64,000 bases of DNA. Source: Paraburkholderia rhynchosiae. Lineage in GTDB: Bacteria > Pseudomonadota > Gammaproteobacteria > Burkholderiales > Burkholderiaceae. The stretch lies in NCBI RefSeq assembly GCF_002879865.1, contig NZ_PNXY01000021.1:1-64000 (forward strand), given 5' to 3'. Both the position numbers and the translations under genes were made by a program. The notes beneath the pieces were generated by a model. That model saw only the letters and a program-made list of their open reading frames with translations, had not been told where the DNA came from and did not search any database. Shown in pieces: positions 32,129-42,500 of the stretch (positions are counted from its first letter, which is position 1; every line of letters begins with the position of its first letter).

Positions 32129-33739
32129 ATGAAATTATTCACCAAGGGTCTGCTGCTGATCGCAGTGCCCAGCCTGGTCGAGCTGGCGCTTCTCGGCGTC
32201 GTCTTCGATACCCAGGAGCAAACGGCGCAGGCCGCGCAGTGGGTCACCAATAGCAAGCAGATCCTTTATCAGTCATCGGCGATTATCGATCCGCTATTGC
32301 GCCAGGCCGCGCGCGTTCGCACCGGCATGGTGATCGGCGATCCGTCGTTGATCGACCGGCATACGGTGTGGATCGACGTAAGCGACCGTCTGTCGAAGCT
32401 CGATACGCTGGTGGCGGATACGCCGCAGCAAGTCGGGCGGGTGCATAACATGAGGCGCGCGATCGACGCCTATCGCGCGCAGACCGTAGCCGTTTCGCAG
32501 ACGCTGCATGAAGGGCGCAGCGCGAAGTCGTTCGCCGCGCTAGAGAGCAGCGCGCTGCCGCAGCCCATCGCCGTGTTTCGCGACGAACTCGCGGCATTCG
32601 GCGAAGAGGCGTCGCGTCTGGATTCACAGCGCTCGGCGGCGCTCGCGCGGCGTCGTGCGCGTCAACAATATGCGTTGATCGCGGCGGTGCTCGGATCGAT
32701 GTTGATCTGGGCGGCCACGGCGGTGGTATTTGCGCGCAACATCGGCCGGCGGCTGGAGGTGTTGACCGATAACGCCGAGCGTCTGGGCAACGGCCGGCCG
32801 CTTGCCGCGCGCCTGTCCGGTAACGACGAAATCGCGGCACTAGACGCCGTGCTCCATGAGACCGGCGCGCGTCTGCGTGAGGCGGAAGCCGAACAGGCGT
32901 CGCTCAAGGCGCGCCTCGAAGCGCGCGCGCAGGAACTGGCCGGCGTCAATGAGGAACTGCGCCAGGAGACACAAGACAATGAAATGTTTATCTACAGCGT
33001 ATCGCACGACTTGCGCTCGCCGCTCGTGAATCTGCAAGGATTCTCGAAGGAATTGCAGGTCTCGTGCGACGAGCTGGACAGCATCGTCGTTGAAGCCCGC
33101 CTGCCGGATGATGAACATAAACGTATGACGCATATTCTCGACGGTGATGTGCGCGAATCCTTGCACTACTTGCGCAGTGCGGTCACGCGGGCGGCGGCGA
33201 TCATCGAAGCGCTGTTGCGGATTTCGCGTGCCGGCCGGCTCGAATATCAGTGGCAACGCGTGAGCGTGGGGCGCGTGGTGGCGCGCGTGGTCGATACGCT
33301 GCAGGGCGCCATCGGGCAGCACGAGGCAGTCGTCACCGTGCGCGACCTGCCGCCCGCGTGGGGCGATCCGGGCGCGATTGAACAGATATTCAGTAACCTG
33401 ATCGGCAATGCGTTGAATTACCTCGACCCGGCGCGCACTGGACGCGTCGAGATCGGCGCGCTCGAGCCCGGACCCGTCGACGAGAACGGGCCGCGCGCGG
33501 TGCGCATGCGCACTTACTACGTGCGCGATAACGGCTTGGGGATTCCGGCTGCCTATATGTCGAAAGTGTTCCGCGCGTTTCAGCGTCTGCATGGCGAGGT
33601 GGCGAACGGCGACGGGGTGGGCCTCGCGGTAGTGCGGCGTGCCGTGGAACGGCATGGCGGGCGCGTATGGGTCGAATCGGCGGAGGGCGCGGGGTCGACT
33701 TTTTTCGTCGTATTGCCCGAACAGCCCATGCGGCTTTAA
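32129..33739 (+). CDS. CHASE3-HAMP sensor histidine kinase
   Basis: This 536-residue kinase has two membrane helices (residues about 5-25 and 185-205) flanking a CHASE3-like periplasmic domain. HAMP and a short coiled coil (about 205-285) follow, then HisKA with the phospho-His in SVSHDLRSPLVNLQGF and an ATPase domain (NALNYLDPA, DNGLGIPA, GVGLAVVRR). The HisKA sequence is of the phytochrome-kinase type. It heads a cluster with a CheY-like regulator and a hybrid kinase, which are likely partners. Confidence 0.9.
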   Translation: MKLFTKGLLLIAVPSLVELALLGVVFDTQEQTAQAAQWVTNSKQILYQSSAIIDPLLRQAARVRTGMVIGDPSLIDRHTVWIDVSDRLSKLDTLVADTPQQVGRVHNMRRAIDAYRAQTVAVSQTLHEGRSAKSFAALESSALPQPIAVFRDELAAFGEEASRLDSQRSAALARRRARQQYALIAAVLGSMLIWAATAVVFARNIGRRLEVLTDNAERLGNGRPLAARLSGNDEIAALDAVLHETGARLREAEAEQASLKARLEARAQELAGVNEELRQETQDNEMFIYSVSHDLRSPLVNLQGFSKELQVSCDELDSIVVEARLPDDEHKRMTHILDGDVRESLHYLRSAVTRAAAIIEALLRISRAGRLEYQWQRVSVGRVVARVVDTLQGAIGQHEAVVTVRDLPPAWGDPGAIEQIFSNLIGNALNYLDPARTGRVEIGALEPGPVDENGPRAVRMRTYYVRDNGLGIPAAYMSKVFRAFQRLHGEVANGDGVGLAVVRRAVERHGGRVWVESAEGAGSTFFVVLPEQPMRL

Positions 33740-33899
33740 TGTGGATGGCCGCAGTAAAGAACTGCACCGGATGACCAGTTGGGCAACGCAAAGACCGGCT
33801 CGACGGGCCGGCAGCGCCGCATCGACACGAACGAGGCATGAACCAGAGCCGAATCAGAGCCTACCCAGGCACGAACCGATAAAGCGGGAGGGAGGGGAT

Positions 33900-34391
33900 A
33901 TGAGTCACGGGGAAACGGTCAGCATTGTTCTGATCGAAGACGACGACGGCCATGCCACGCTCGTCGAACGCAATCTGCGCCGTGCCGGTGTTTCGAACGG
34001 TTTCGTGCGCTTTCGCGATGGTCAGCAAGCGCTCGATTATTTTTTCGGTGCCGACCCGGCTGACGCAGGCGATGCTCGCGCAACTCGCGCGCATCCCGAC
34101 CCCGAAGATCTGAAGAACTTCGTCGTGCTGCTGGATCTGAAGATGCCGCGCGTGGACGGCTTCGAGGTATTGCGGCGCCTGAAGGAATCGCCGCAGACCG
34201 CCCCCATGCCCGTGATCGTGCTGACCACCACAGACGATCCCCGCGAAATCGAGCGATGCTATGAACTCGGCTGCAACGTCTATATTACGAAGCCGGTCGA
34301 ATACGATGCATTTATCGAAGCAGTGCGACGTCTCGGGTTTTTCCTGCAGGTGGTGAAGCTGCCGTCCGGGCATCGCGTCGCCCCGTCATGA
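33900..34391 (+). CDS. CheY-like response regulator (Rcp1 type)
   Basis: This 163-residue single-domain receiver has acidic residues IEDDDGH, the phospho-acceptor Asp in VVLLDLKMPRVDGFEVLRRL, Thr in VLTTTDD and Lys in YITKPV. It has no output domain. The insertion between the first helix and the acceptor strand is typical of the Rcp1 group that works with phytochrome-like kinases. ATG 33900 has an excellent GGGAGGGAGGGG site. It probably receives phosphate from the kinase upstream. Confidence 0.92.
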   Translation: MSHGETVSIVLIEDDDGHATLVERNLRRAGVSNGFVRFRDGQQALDYFFGADPADAGDARATRAHPDPEDLKNFVVLLDLKMPRVDGFEVLRRLKESPQTAPMPVIVLTTTDDPREIERCYELGCNVYITKPVEYDAFIEAVRRLGFFLQVVKLPSGHRVAPS

Positions 34392-34474
34392 CCACCGTCA
34401 CAAGTGGCGAGTGACAAGTGACAAGTGACCGGACAACGCACGGACTCCACAGACCTACTCCACGAAGATTGCGC

Positions 34475-36454
34475 ATGACCGAAGAAGTATCCCCGCCCCC
34501 GCAGCCTGCCGCATGCATTCTCGTCGTCGATGACGACGAGGGCATCTTGCGGCTCGCGCGCAAGTCGCTTGAGCGCGCCGGCTGCCGGGTCGCGGTGTGC
34601 GCCACTGTGGAGGCGGCCCGCGAGCGGCTCGCCGGCGCTGGCCTTGATCTGCTGGTGCTCGACTATCAGTTGAGCGGACCGGAAACCGGACTCGACTTCT
34701 TTCGCCGTCTGCGCGCGGAAGGCGTGCGGATTCCCGCCATCCTCGTGACCGGCTTTACCGATGAATCGCGCGTGATCGAAGCGCTGCGCGCAGGCGTGTC
34801 CGATGTGGTGCCGAAGTCCGGCGATTACCTCGATTACCTGCCCGAAGCGGTGGAACGGGTTCTATCGCAAGTGCGCTTGCAGCGCGCGTCGGATGAAGCC
34901 TTGCTGCTGCGCGATCGCGAGCAGCATTACCGCAATCTCTCCGAGGCACTGCCGCACCTCGTGCTCACCTGCAATCGCGCGGGAGACTGCGATTTCCTGT
35001 CGAAGCAGTGGTACGACTACACCGGCCTTGCCGAAAACAGCTCGCATGGTCTTGCGTGGCTCGATGCGGTGCATCCCGACGATCGCGAGGAAGTCCGCCG
35101 TAGCTGGCTCAAGGCGGTGGCGAGCAACGCGGGCACCTATCGGCACGAGTTGCGGATTCGTCGCCACGACGGCGAATACCGCTGGTTCAACACGCGCATG
35201 GTCGCCACGCGCGACACCGACGGCAAGATCAGCAAATGGTTCGGCAGTTGCACAGACGTCCATTCCGAGCGCGAAGCAATGGAGGAGCGCGAGCGGCTTC
35301 TTGCTTCTGAACAGGCCGCACGCCAGATCGCCGAAGAGGCAAACCGCGCGAAAGACCGCTTTCTCGCGATGCTCTCGCACGAATTGCGCACGCCGCTCAC
35401 GCCAGTGCTGGCGGGCGCGAGCGTCCTCGAGATGATTCCCGATCTGCCGGATCAGGCGCGGGCAAGCGTGCGCATGATCCGCCGCAACGTCGAACTGGAA
35501 GCCCGGCTGATCGACGATCTGCTAGACCTCACGCGCGTGGCGAACGGCAAACTGCGTTTGTCGCTGGAAACGGTCGACGTGCATGACGTGATGGACAGTG
35601 TGCTCGACCTGTTCCGCAGCGAGATTCAGGTCAAGCAGCAGGACGTGCATGTGCACAAGGATGCCAAGAACCATTACGTGCTCGCCGATCGCGCGCGCCT
35701 TCAACAGATGCTGTGGAATCTGATTCGCAACGCCGCGAAGTTCACGCCGGACGGCGGACATATCTATGTGCGCACGCGCGATGAACGCATGCACGTGCAG
35801 ATATCCGTGGAAGATACGGGCATCGGTATCGAGCCGGAACAGATCGGCAAACTGTTCAATGCTTTCGAGCAGGGCGATCAGAACATGACGCGGCAGTTCG
35901 GCGGACTGGGCTTGGGGCTCGCGATCACGAAGGCGCTCACAGACGTGCATGGCGGCACGGTCACTGCACAAAGCCCCGGGCCGCATTGCGGGGCCACTTT
36001 CACCATCACGCTGCCGACCGCGGCGGAACCGGCGCAAACGTCGCTCGTCGTGATGCCCGATCACGTGCATTCGGCCGGTGTGCTTAACATTTTGCTGATC
36101 GAGGATCACGTCGATACGGCCGAAGTCATGGCGCAACTGATTCGCACGCTCGGCCACGATGTCACGACCGTGAGTCGCGTGGACGACGCACTCGCCGCCA
36201 CGCAGTTGCAGACCTTCGATCTGGTCATTAGCGACGTGGGCTTGCCCGACGGCACGGGCCTCGACTTCATCAAGGCATATCGGGAACATTCGAATGCGCC
36301 GGCGGTTGCGTTGACCGGTTTCGGCACCGACGAAGACGTGCGCCGTTGCCTCGCCGCCGGCTTCACTTCGCATTTGACGAAGCCGGTGAACTTCGCTCAG
36401 CTGGAGACGATGATCGAGAAGGCCATCAATATGAAGGCGCAAAAGAACGTGTAA
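34475..36454 (+). CDS. Hybrid REC-PAS-histidine kinase-REC protein
   Basis: A soluble 659-residue hybrid. The first receiver (about residues 10-125; Asp in LLVLDYQLSG) is followed by a PAS/PAC sensor (about 150-275; WLDAVHPDDREEV), HisKA (His about 302 in MLSHELRTPLTPVLA), an ATPase domain (GGLGLGLAITKALTDVHGGT) and a second receiver (Asp about 587 in ISDVGLPDGTGLDF). Start ATG 34475 gives the receiver directly. Short AGTGACA repeats (34410-34430) precede it. The N-terminal receiver suggests it is driven by the upstream kinase. Confidence 0.92.
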   Translation: MTEEVSPPPQPAACILVVDDDEGILRLARKSLERAGCRVAVCATVEAARERLAGAGLDLLVLDYQLSGPETGLDFFRRLRAEGVRIPAILVTGFTDESRVIEALRAGVSDVVPKSGDYLDYLPEAVERVLSQVRLQRASDEALLLRDREQHYRNLSEALPHLVLTCNRAGDCDFLSKQWYDYTGLAENSSHGLAWLDAVHPDDREEVRRSWLKAVASNAGTYRHELRIRRHDGEYRWFNTRMVATRDTDGKISKWFGSCTDVHSEREAMEERERLLASEQAARQIAEEANRAKDRFLAMLSHELRTPLTPVLAGASVLEMIPDLPDQARASVRMIRRNVELEARLIDDLLDLTRVANGKLRLSLETVDVHDVMDSVLDLFRSEIQVKQQDVHVHKDAKNHYVLADRARLQQMLWNLIRNAAKFTPDGGHIYVRTRDERMHVQISVEDTGIGIEPEQIGKLFNAFEQGDQNMTRQFGGLGLGLAITKALTDVHGGTVTAQSPGPHCGATFTITLPTAAEPAQTSLVVMPDHVHSAGVLNILLIEDHVDTAEVMAQLIRTLGHDVTTVSRVDDALAATQLQTFDLVISDVGLPDGTGLDFIKAYREHSNAPAVALTGFGTDEDVRRCLAAGFTSHLTKPVNFAQLETMIEKAINMKAQKNV

Positions 36455-36494
36455 CGCGAAACGCCGATTGAATGCCGCGAGCGCCTGTGCGCAC

Positions 36495-36544
36495 GAAGCA
36501 AAAGGGCTGTTGCGAGTGTATTCGCAACAGCCCTTTTTGCTTCG
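36495..36544. terminator. Strong bidirectional terminator
   Basis: GAAGCAAAAGGGCTGTTGCG pairs with CGCAACAGCCCTTTTTGCTT across a short loop, giving about 20 bp of stem flanked by A and T runs. It separates the rightward phosphorelay cluster from leftward mscL. Confidence 0.9.
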
Positions 36545-36559
36545 ATCAAGCACGCAAGC

Positions 36560-37006
36560 TTAGCGTGGCGAGTTCTTCAACGAGTCGCGGATTTCACGCA
36601 ACAGCAGCACGTCTTCCGGCGGTGGCGGCGGTTCCGACGGCGCCGCGTCGGCCGGTTTGCGCAGATTATTGATGAACTTGACCATCAGAAAAATGATGAA
36701 CGCGAGAATCAGGAAGTTGATGAGCACGGTGATGAACGAGCCGTAGCCGATCATCGCAACGCCCGCCGTTTGCAAGTCTTTATACGATTCGGGGTTGCCT
36801 TTGAAGCTCGCCGGAATCGCGCCGAGGCGAATGAACTTGTTCGAGAAATCTAGGCCGCCGGCGGCAACGCCGACAACCGGCATGATCAGGTCTTTCACAA
36901 CTGAATTGACGATGGTGGAGAACGCGCCGCCGATAATCACACCGACCGCGAGATCCATCACGTTGCCTTTAAGGGCGAATTCCTTGAATTCCTTGACCAT
37001 GCTCAT
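36560..37006 (-). CDS. mscL: Large-conductance mechanosensitive channel
   Basis: The 148-residue product begins MSMVKEFKEFALKGNVMDLA, the MscL hallmark, with two membrane helices (VGVIIGGAFSTIVNSVVKDL and FITVLINFLILAFIIFLMVK). A C-terminal Pro-rich bundle (PPPPEDVLLLREIRDSL) completes it. It opens under osmotic down-shock. A typical ribosome binding site (GGGAGGAAAC on the coding strand) precedes the ATG. Confidence 0.97.
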   Translation of the reverse strand: MSMVKEFKEFALKGNVMDLAVGVIIGGAFSTIVNSVVKDLIMPVVGVAAGGLDFSNKFIRLGAIPASFKGNPESYKDLQTAGVAMIGYGSFITVLINFLILAFIIFLMVKFINNLRKPADAAPSEPPPPPEDVLLLREIRDSLKNSPR

Positions 37007-37103
37007 AGAGTTTCCTCCCGGATATCGATGACGAGATCATACCAACCTCAAACCGATAGACTAGTCCTTTGACCGGAAAACTGGGAGACGCGAGGATTGT
37101 TTT

Positions 37104-38138
37104 TTATTCAGGAAGCTGTGACACGCCATGGCGCGCCCGTTCGATATGCGCAGCAAAAGTGACCGGATCGGTATTGGTGCCGCATAGCAGTACGCCCACC
37201 CGTTTGCCTTGCAGCTTCTCGCGCAGCGGTCCGAGCAGCGCCGCGGTGGCAGCCGCACAAGCGGGCTCCACGGCCAGCTTCAGTTGTCCGAACAGGATCA
37301 GCATGGCCGCGCGCAGTTGATCGTCCGATACGGTGACGAGTTCGTCGATATGACGGCGGCACAACTCATAACTGTATTCCTCGGTGTGCGGCGCCATCAG
37401 TGAATCGGCGATACCGTGCATGTGGCCCATCTTCACGGTGTGGTTCGCCGCGAAACTCCTGCCCATTGCATCGGCGCCTTCGGGCTCGACACCGAACACG
37501 TGCACACCAGGATTCGCGAGCCGCATGGCCGTGGCGACACCGGCCGCGAGACCGCCGCCGCCAATCGGCACGATCACGGCTTCCAGGTCGGGCGTTTGCG
37601 TCGTCCATTCATAGCCGAGCGTGGCCGAGCCGAGCACCGTGCGATAACCGTTGAACGGATGCACGAAATAGCGGCCTTCTTCGGCCTCGATGCGACGTAC
37701 GAGCTCGAACGCTTCGGCGATGTTTTCGGCGAACACGATCTCCGCCCGATATTGGCGGCATAGCGCGACACGCGCCGGATTGGCAGCGCGAAACAGCACG
37801 ACCTTCGCGCTGATGCCGAGCCGCATCGCCGCATACGCAACCGCCACCGCATGATTGCCGCCCGACACGCACGTCACGCCGGCGCTGCGTTGCGCTTCGT
37901 CGAGCGCGAGCAGATTCGTGAACGCGCCGCGCGCCTTGAAACTGCCGCCCGCTTGCAGCAGCTCGAATTTGAAGTTGACCACCGTGCCTTCGAGCGACGC
38001 GAAGTCGAGCCTGTCGAACACCGGCGTTCGGGCCACCCACGGCGTCAACGCAAAGTGCTGCGCGGCGATATCGTCGAGCGTGGGGATCGGCTCGCCGTCG
38101 ATCGTATGGTCGGTATGCTGCGGCGTGGCAGTTGACAT
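37104..38138 (-). CDS. Threonine/serine dehydratase-type PLP enzyme
   Basis: A 344-residue fold-type II PLP enzyme. The PLP lysine is in GGSFKARGAFTNLL, the phosphate loop in VPIGGGGLAAGVATA, and the asparagine loop in VSGGNHAVAVAYAA. It lacks the C-terminal regulatory ACT domain of IlvA, so it is of the catabolic or general threonine/serine dehydratase kind. Serine racemase is an alternative. Start ATG 38138 (MSTATPQHTD). It is downstream of argE in the same direction, 57 bases apart. Confidence 0.85.
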   Translation of the reverse strand: MSTATPQHTDHTIDGEPIPTLDDIAAQHFALTPWVARTPVFDRLDFASLEGTVVNFKFELLQAGGSFKARGAFTNLLALDEAQRSAGVTCVSGGNHAVAVAYAAMRLGISAKVVLFRAANPARVALCRQYRAEIVFAENIAEAFELVRRIEAEEGRYFVHPFNGYRTVLGSATLGYEWTTQTPDLEAVIVPIGGGGLAAGVATAMRLANPGVHVFGVEPEGADAMGRSFAANHTVKMGHMHGIADSLMAPHTEEYSYELCRRHIDELVTVSDDQLRAAMLILFGQLKLAVEPACAAATAALLGPLREKLQGKRVGVLLCGTNTDPVTFAAHIERARHGVSQLPE

Positions 38139-38194
38139 GGGCGTGGGCGCGAGTTTGTCGATAGGAGAGTGGACGCTTTGCTTATAGGTCGGTT

Positions 38195-39421
38195 TCAGTG
38201 CGCGTGCGCATCCACCGACATGCTGTGAATGAACTTGTGCAGGAAGCGCTCGCACTCCGCGAGTTGATCCAAAGCGACGAATTCGTTTGCCTTGTGCGCC
38301 TGCTGGATGTCGCCGGGGCCGCACACGATGCTCGGAATGCCTGCCAGCGAAAACAGCCCGGCCTCCGTGCCGTAGGCGACCTTGCGCTTGTCCTGGTCGG
38401 CGGTGAGCGCCCGCACGAGTTGCGTGATGGCTGCCTGCTCAGACGAATCGAGTCCGGGCGCCGCAGCGATCTTCGTGATCTCGATTGCCGCGGACGGATG
38501 CTCGCGCAACATTTTTGGCAGCAACGTTTCGCGCGCGTACTGGTCGATGCGCGCGAAGATGGGCTCGGGATCGAGCGTAGGCAGATTGCGGAATTCGAAC
38601 TGGAATTTGCACTCGGCCGGCACCGTATTGATCGCATTGCCGCCGACGATCGTGCTCGTTTGCGCGGTGGTGAAGGGCACGTCGTACAGTTCGTCGAACG
38701 GGCCTTGCTCGCGGAACTGATCGGCCATGTCGCGGATATAGCAAATGAGGCGCGCTGCGTATTCGATCGCGTTCAAGCCCTGTGGCGTGAGCGACGAATG
38801 CGCCGCCTGGCCGCGCACGCAGCACTGGTAAGCGTTGATGCCTTTATGCGCCACGATGGGCCGCATGCTGGTCGGCTCGCCTACGATGCAGCCGTCCGGC
38901 TTCACGCCGCGTTTCATCAGATCGGCGATTAGCAGCGGTGCGCCCGCGCAGCCCACTTCCTCGTCGAATGAGAGCGCGAAGTGAATCGGCTTGGCCAACT
39001 TCGTGCGCTGCATGTCGGGCACAAGGGTAAGCGCCGCGCCGATGAAACCTTTCATGTCGCAAGTGCCGCGGCCATACAGTTTGTCGCCGCGAATTTCCGG
39101 CTTGAACGGATCGCTGTCCCATTGCTGACCGTCCACGGGCACCACGTCGGTATGACCCGACAGCACGACGCCACCGTTCGTTTCGCCGTCGTGCGCCGGG
39201 ATGGTCGCGAACAGGTTGGCCCATTTGCCGCTTTCATCGTGCGTGAGCGTGGCTTGAATGCCGAGGCCGCGCAGCTCGTCGCGCACGGTTTCGATCAGAC
39301 CCAGATTGGGATTGCGGCTGACCGTATCCATCGACACGAGGCGGGTGACCCAAGGGAGCGAGGCCGGCGAAGCAGCGGCGGATGTTTGCGAGGACTGCGC
39401 TGAATCAGCGACGTGAGACAT
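38195..39421 (-). CDS. argE: Acetylornithine deacetylase
   Basis: The 408-residue M20 family zinc hydrolase releases ornithine in arginine synthesis. Metal-binding residues lie in LSGHTDVVPVDG, GRGTCDMKGFIG, FDEEVGCAGAPLL and the C-terminal GPGDIQQAHKANEFV. Its length and motifs fit ArgE. Start ATG 39421 is in a normal context. The Ala/Ser-rich first 20 residues are variable. Confidence 0.9.
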   Translation of the reverse strand: MSHVADSAQSSQTSAAASPASLPWVTRLVSMDTVSRNPNLGLIETVRDELRGLGIQATLTHDESGKWANLFATIPAHDGETNGGVVLSGHTDVVPVDGQQWDSDPFKPEIRGDKLYGRGTCDMKGFIGAALTLVPDMQRTKLAKPIHFALSFDEEVGCAGAPLLIADLMKRGVKPDGCIVGEPTSMRPIVAHKGINAYQCCVRGQAAHSSLTPQGLNAIEYAARLICYIRDMADQFREQGPFDELYDVPFTTAQTSTIVGGNAINTVPAECKFQFEFRNLPTLDPEPIFARIDQYARETLLPKMLREHPSAAIEITKIAAAPGLDSSEQAAITQLVRALTADQDKRKVAYGTEAGLFSLAGIPSIVCGPGDIQQAHKANEFVALDQLAECERFLHKFIHSMSVDAHAH

Positions 39422-39584
39422 GACAAGACTCCGGCATTTGAGTCTTTCGATCATACCCAAAAAATGCCGGCCCGTATGCCGCAGTGCACGTTTTGCGCAG
39501 CGCAGCATTGCGGAAAAACGCTAGACGTATGGCGTCTTTCGCGCAGCCGCGCTGCGTGCCGTCAGCAACGTGCGACGCGAAACC

Positions 39585-42500
39585 TCATCGCGCGGCAGCT
39601 GCTGCCGCCGTGCCGCGGCTCGGCGACCCCAACGCCCGCAAGGTCTCCTTGACCGTCGCGACACGCACCGCGAGGTCGGGACTGCGCGTTTCGATACGCA
39701 GCTTGTCCTGGCCCGCGAGCTTGATGTGCTTGTGCTTCTGCACCATCTCGATGATACGCATTGCGTCGATCGGCGGATTGGGGATGAACTGCAAGCCGAT
39801 CACGGCTTCGCCGGCGTCGATCTTCGAAATGCCCAATGGCTTCGCCGCAAGCCGCAGGCGATGCGTCTCAACGAGCGCATGCGCTTGCGGCGGCAGCTTG
39901 CCGAAGCGGTCGATCAACTCTTCCTGTATGCCGTCGATCGAATCGTTGTGCTCGCAATTCGCGAGCCGTTTGTACAGCGACAGACGTTCCTGCACGTCGC
40001 CGCAATAGTCGGCGGGAAGGATTGCCGGCGCGTGCAGATTGATCTCGGTGGTCGCGGCAAGCGGCGCGGTCAGGTCGGGCTCCTTGCCTTCCTTGAGCGC
40101 CTTCACCGCGTCGTTGAGCATGTCGGTGTAAAGCTGGAAACCGATTTCGTGAATTTCGCCCGACTGCTTGTCGCCGAGCACTTCACCCGTGCCGCGAATC
40201 TCGAGGTCGTGCATCGCCAGATAGAAGCCCGAGCCGAGCTCTTCCATCTGCTGGATCGCTTCGAGACGGCGTTGTGCCTGCTTGGTCAGCCCTTGCGGAT
40301 CATGCACGAGCAGATAGGCATACGCCTGGTGATGCGAGCGTCCCACGCGTCCACGCAATTGATGTAATTGCGCGAGGCCGAACTTGTCCGAGCGATGAAT
40401 CAGAATCGTGTTGGCGCTCGGCACGTCGATGCCGGTTTCGATAATCGTCGTGCAAAGCAGGACGTTTGCACGTTGCGCGACGAAGTCACGCATCACGCGT
40501 TCGAGCTCGCGTTCATGCATCTGCCCATGCGCGACCGCGATGCGTGCTTCGGGCACGAGCGCTTCGAGCATCTGCCGGCGGTTCTCGATCGTCTCGACTT
40601 CGTTGTGCAAAAAGTAGACCTGGCCGCCGCGCTTCAATTCGCGCAACATCGCTTCGCGAATCACGCTTTCTTCCTCGCGACGCACGAAGGTCTTGATTGC
40701 AAGGCGCTTTTGCGGTGCGGTCGCGATCACGGAGAAATCGCGCAGCCCTTCGAGCGCCATGCCGAGCGTACGCGGGATAGGCGTGGCGGTGAGCGTGAGC
40801 ACATCCACTTCCGCGCGCAACGCCTTCAACGCCTCTTTCTGACGCACGCCGAAGCGATGTTCCTCGTCGATGATCACGAGCCCGAGCCGCTTGAACTGCA
40901 CATCCGACGACAGCAGCTTGTGCGTGCCGATCACGATATCGACGCTGCCTTCGTTGATCTGCTGGATCGACGCGTTGACTTCCTTCGTCGACTTGAAGCG
41001 CGACAGCTCGGCGATTCGCACGGGCCAGTCGGAGAAGCGGTCGGTGAAGGTTTGCGTGTGCTGTTCGGCAAGCAGCGTGGTGGGCGAGAGCAGCGCGACC
41101 TGCTTGCCGCCCATCACCGCGATAAACGCGGCGCGCAGTGCGACTTCGGTCTTGCCGAAACCCACGTCGCCGCACACGAGGCGGTCCATCGGCTTGCCGC
41201 TCGTCATGTCGCCGATCACAGCCGCGATTGCCGCGGCCTGGTCGGGCGTTTCCTCGAAGCCGAAGCTCTCGGCGAACTTCACATAGTCTTTCGGTTCGAG
41301 CGGGAACGCGTGGCCCGAACGCGCGGCGCGGCGTGCGTAAAGGTTCAGCAGTTCGGCAGCGGTGTCGCGAATCTGCTGCGCGGCCTTGCGTTTGGCCTTT
41401 TCCCATTGACCCGACCCGAGCGAGTGCAACGGCGCGCTTTCGGGGTCGGCGCCGCTGTAGCGCGAGATCACGTGCAATTGGGCGACTGGCACGTAGAGCT
41501 TGCTGTCGCCGGCGTATTCGAGGTGCAGGAATTCGGTCTCGCCTTCACCGAGGTCCATCGTGACCAGACCCATATAGCGGCCGATGCCGTGCTGCGAATG
41601 CACAACCGGATCGCCGACTTTAAGCTCGGACAGGTCGCGCACCATCGAATCGACGTTGCTCGCCTGTTCCTGGCGGCGTCGCCCGGCGCGTCGCGCGAGC
41701 GGCCCGTAAAGCTCGGTCTCGGTGATGATCGCAATGCCGTCGACGGGCACGGCAAAGCCGTTCGCGAGCGGCGCGACGCCGAGCGAAAAGACCGCGTCGC
41801 CTGTGAGCCAATCCTGGAAGCTGTCGCTCGACGCCGGCCTCAGGTGGTTGTCCGCGAGCAACTGCAACAGCGTTTCACGCCGGCCCGCCGATTCGGCGAG
41901 GAACAGCACGCGATTCGGCGTGGCGTCGAGATACGCGCGCAAGCCCGACACGGGATCGTCCGCGTGACGGTCGATCGCGAGGTTCGGCAGCGGTGTGGAC
42001 CAGCCGCCGCCCGCGTTGGCCGGCAGCAGGAGCCGTGCGAACGGCTTGGCGAGCGTGAAGAAATCTTCGTCCGACAGGAACAGGCGCTGCGGCTCGAGGA
42101 TGGGCCGGTCGCGATCGTGCGACAGGAAGTTGTAGCGCTGCTTCGTGTCATTACTGAAGCGCCGGATCGCCGCGTCCAGATCGCCGATGAACGCGAGTTG
42201 CGCGCCTTCCGGCAGATAGTGGAACAGCGTCGCCGTTTCCTCGAAGAAGAGCGGCAGATAATATTCGATGCCCGCGGACGGCACGCCGTTGCCGATGTCC
42301 TTATAGATCGAAGCGCGGCTCGGATCGCCTTCGAACGTCTCGCGCCAGCGGCTGCGAAAAGCGGTGCGCGCGGCTTCGTCGAAGGGAAACTCGCGGCCTG
42401 GCAACAGACGCACGTCTTTCACCGGATACAGGCTGCGCTGGGTGTCGGGATCGAACGCGCGGATGGAGTCGACCTGGTCGTCGAACAGATCGATCCGGTA

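Noticed and set aside
34410..34430. AGTGACA repeats as a regulatory array
   Set aside because: Only three short copies at a 7-base period, not a multiple of a helical turn; more likely a simple slippage repeat.
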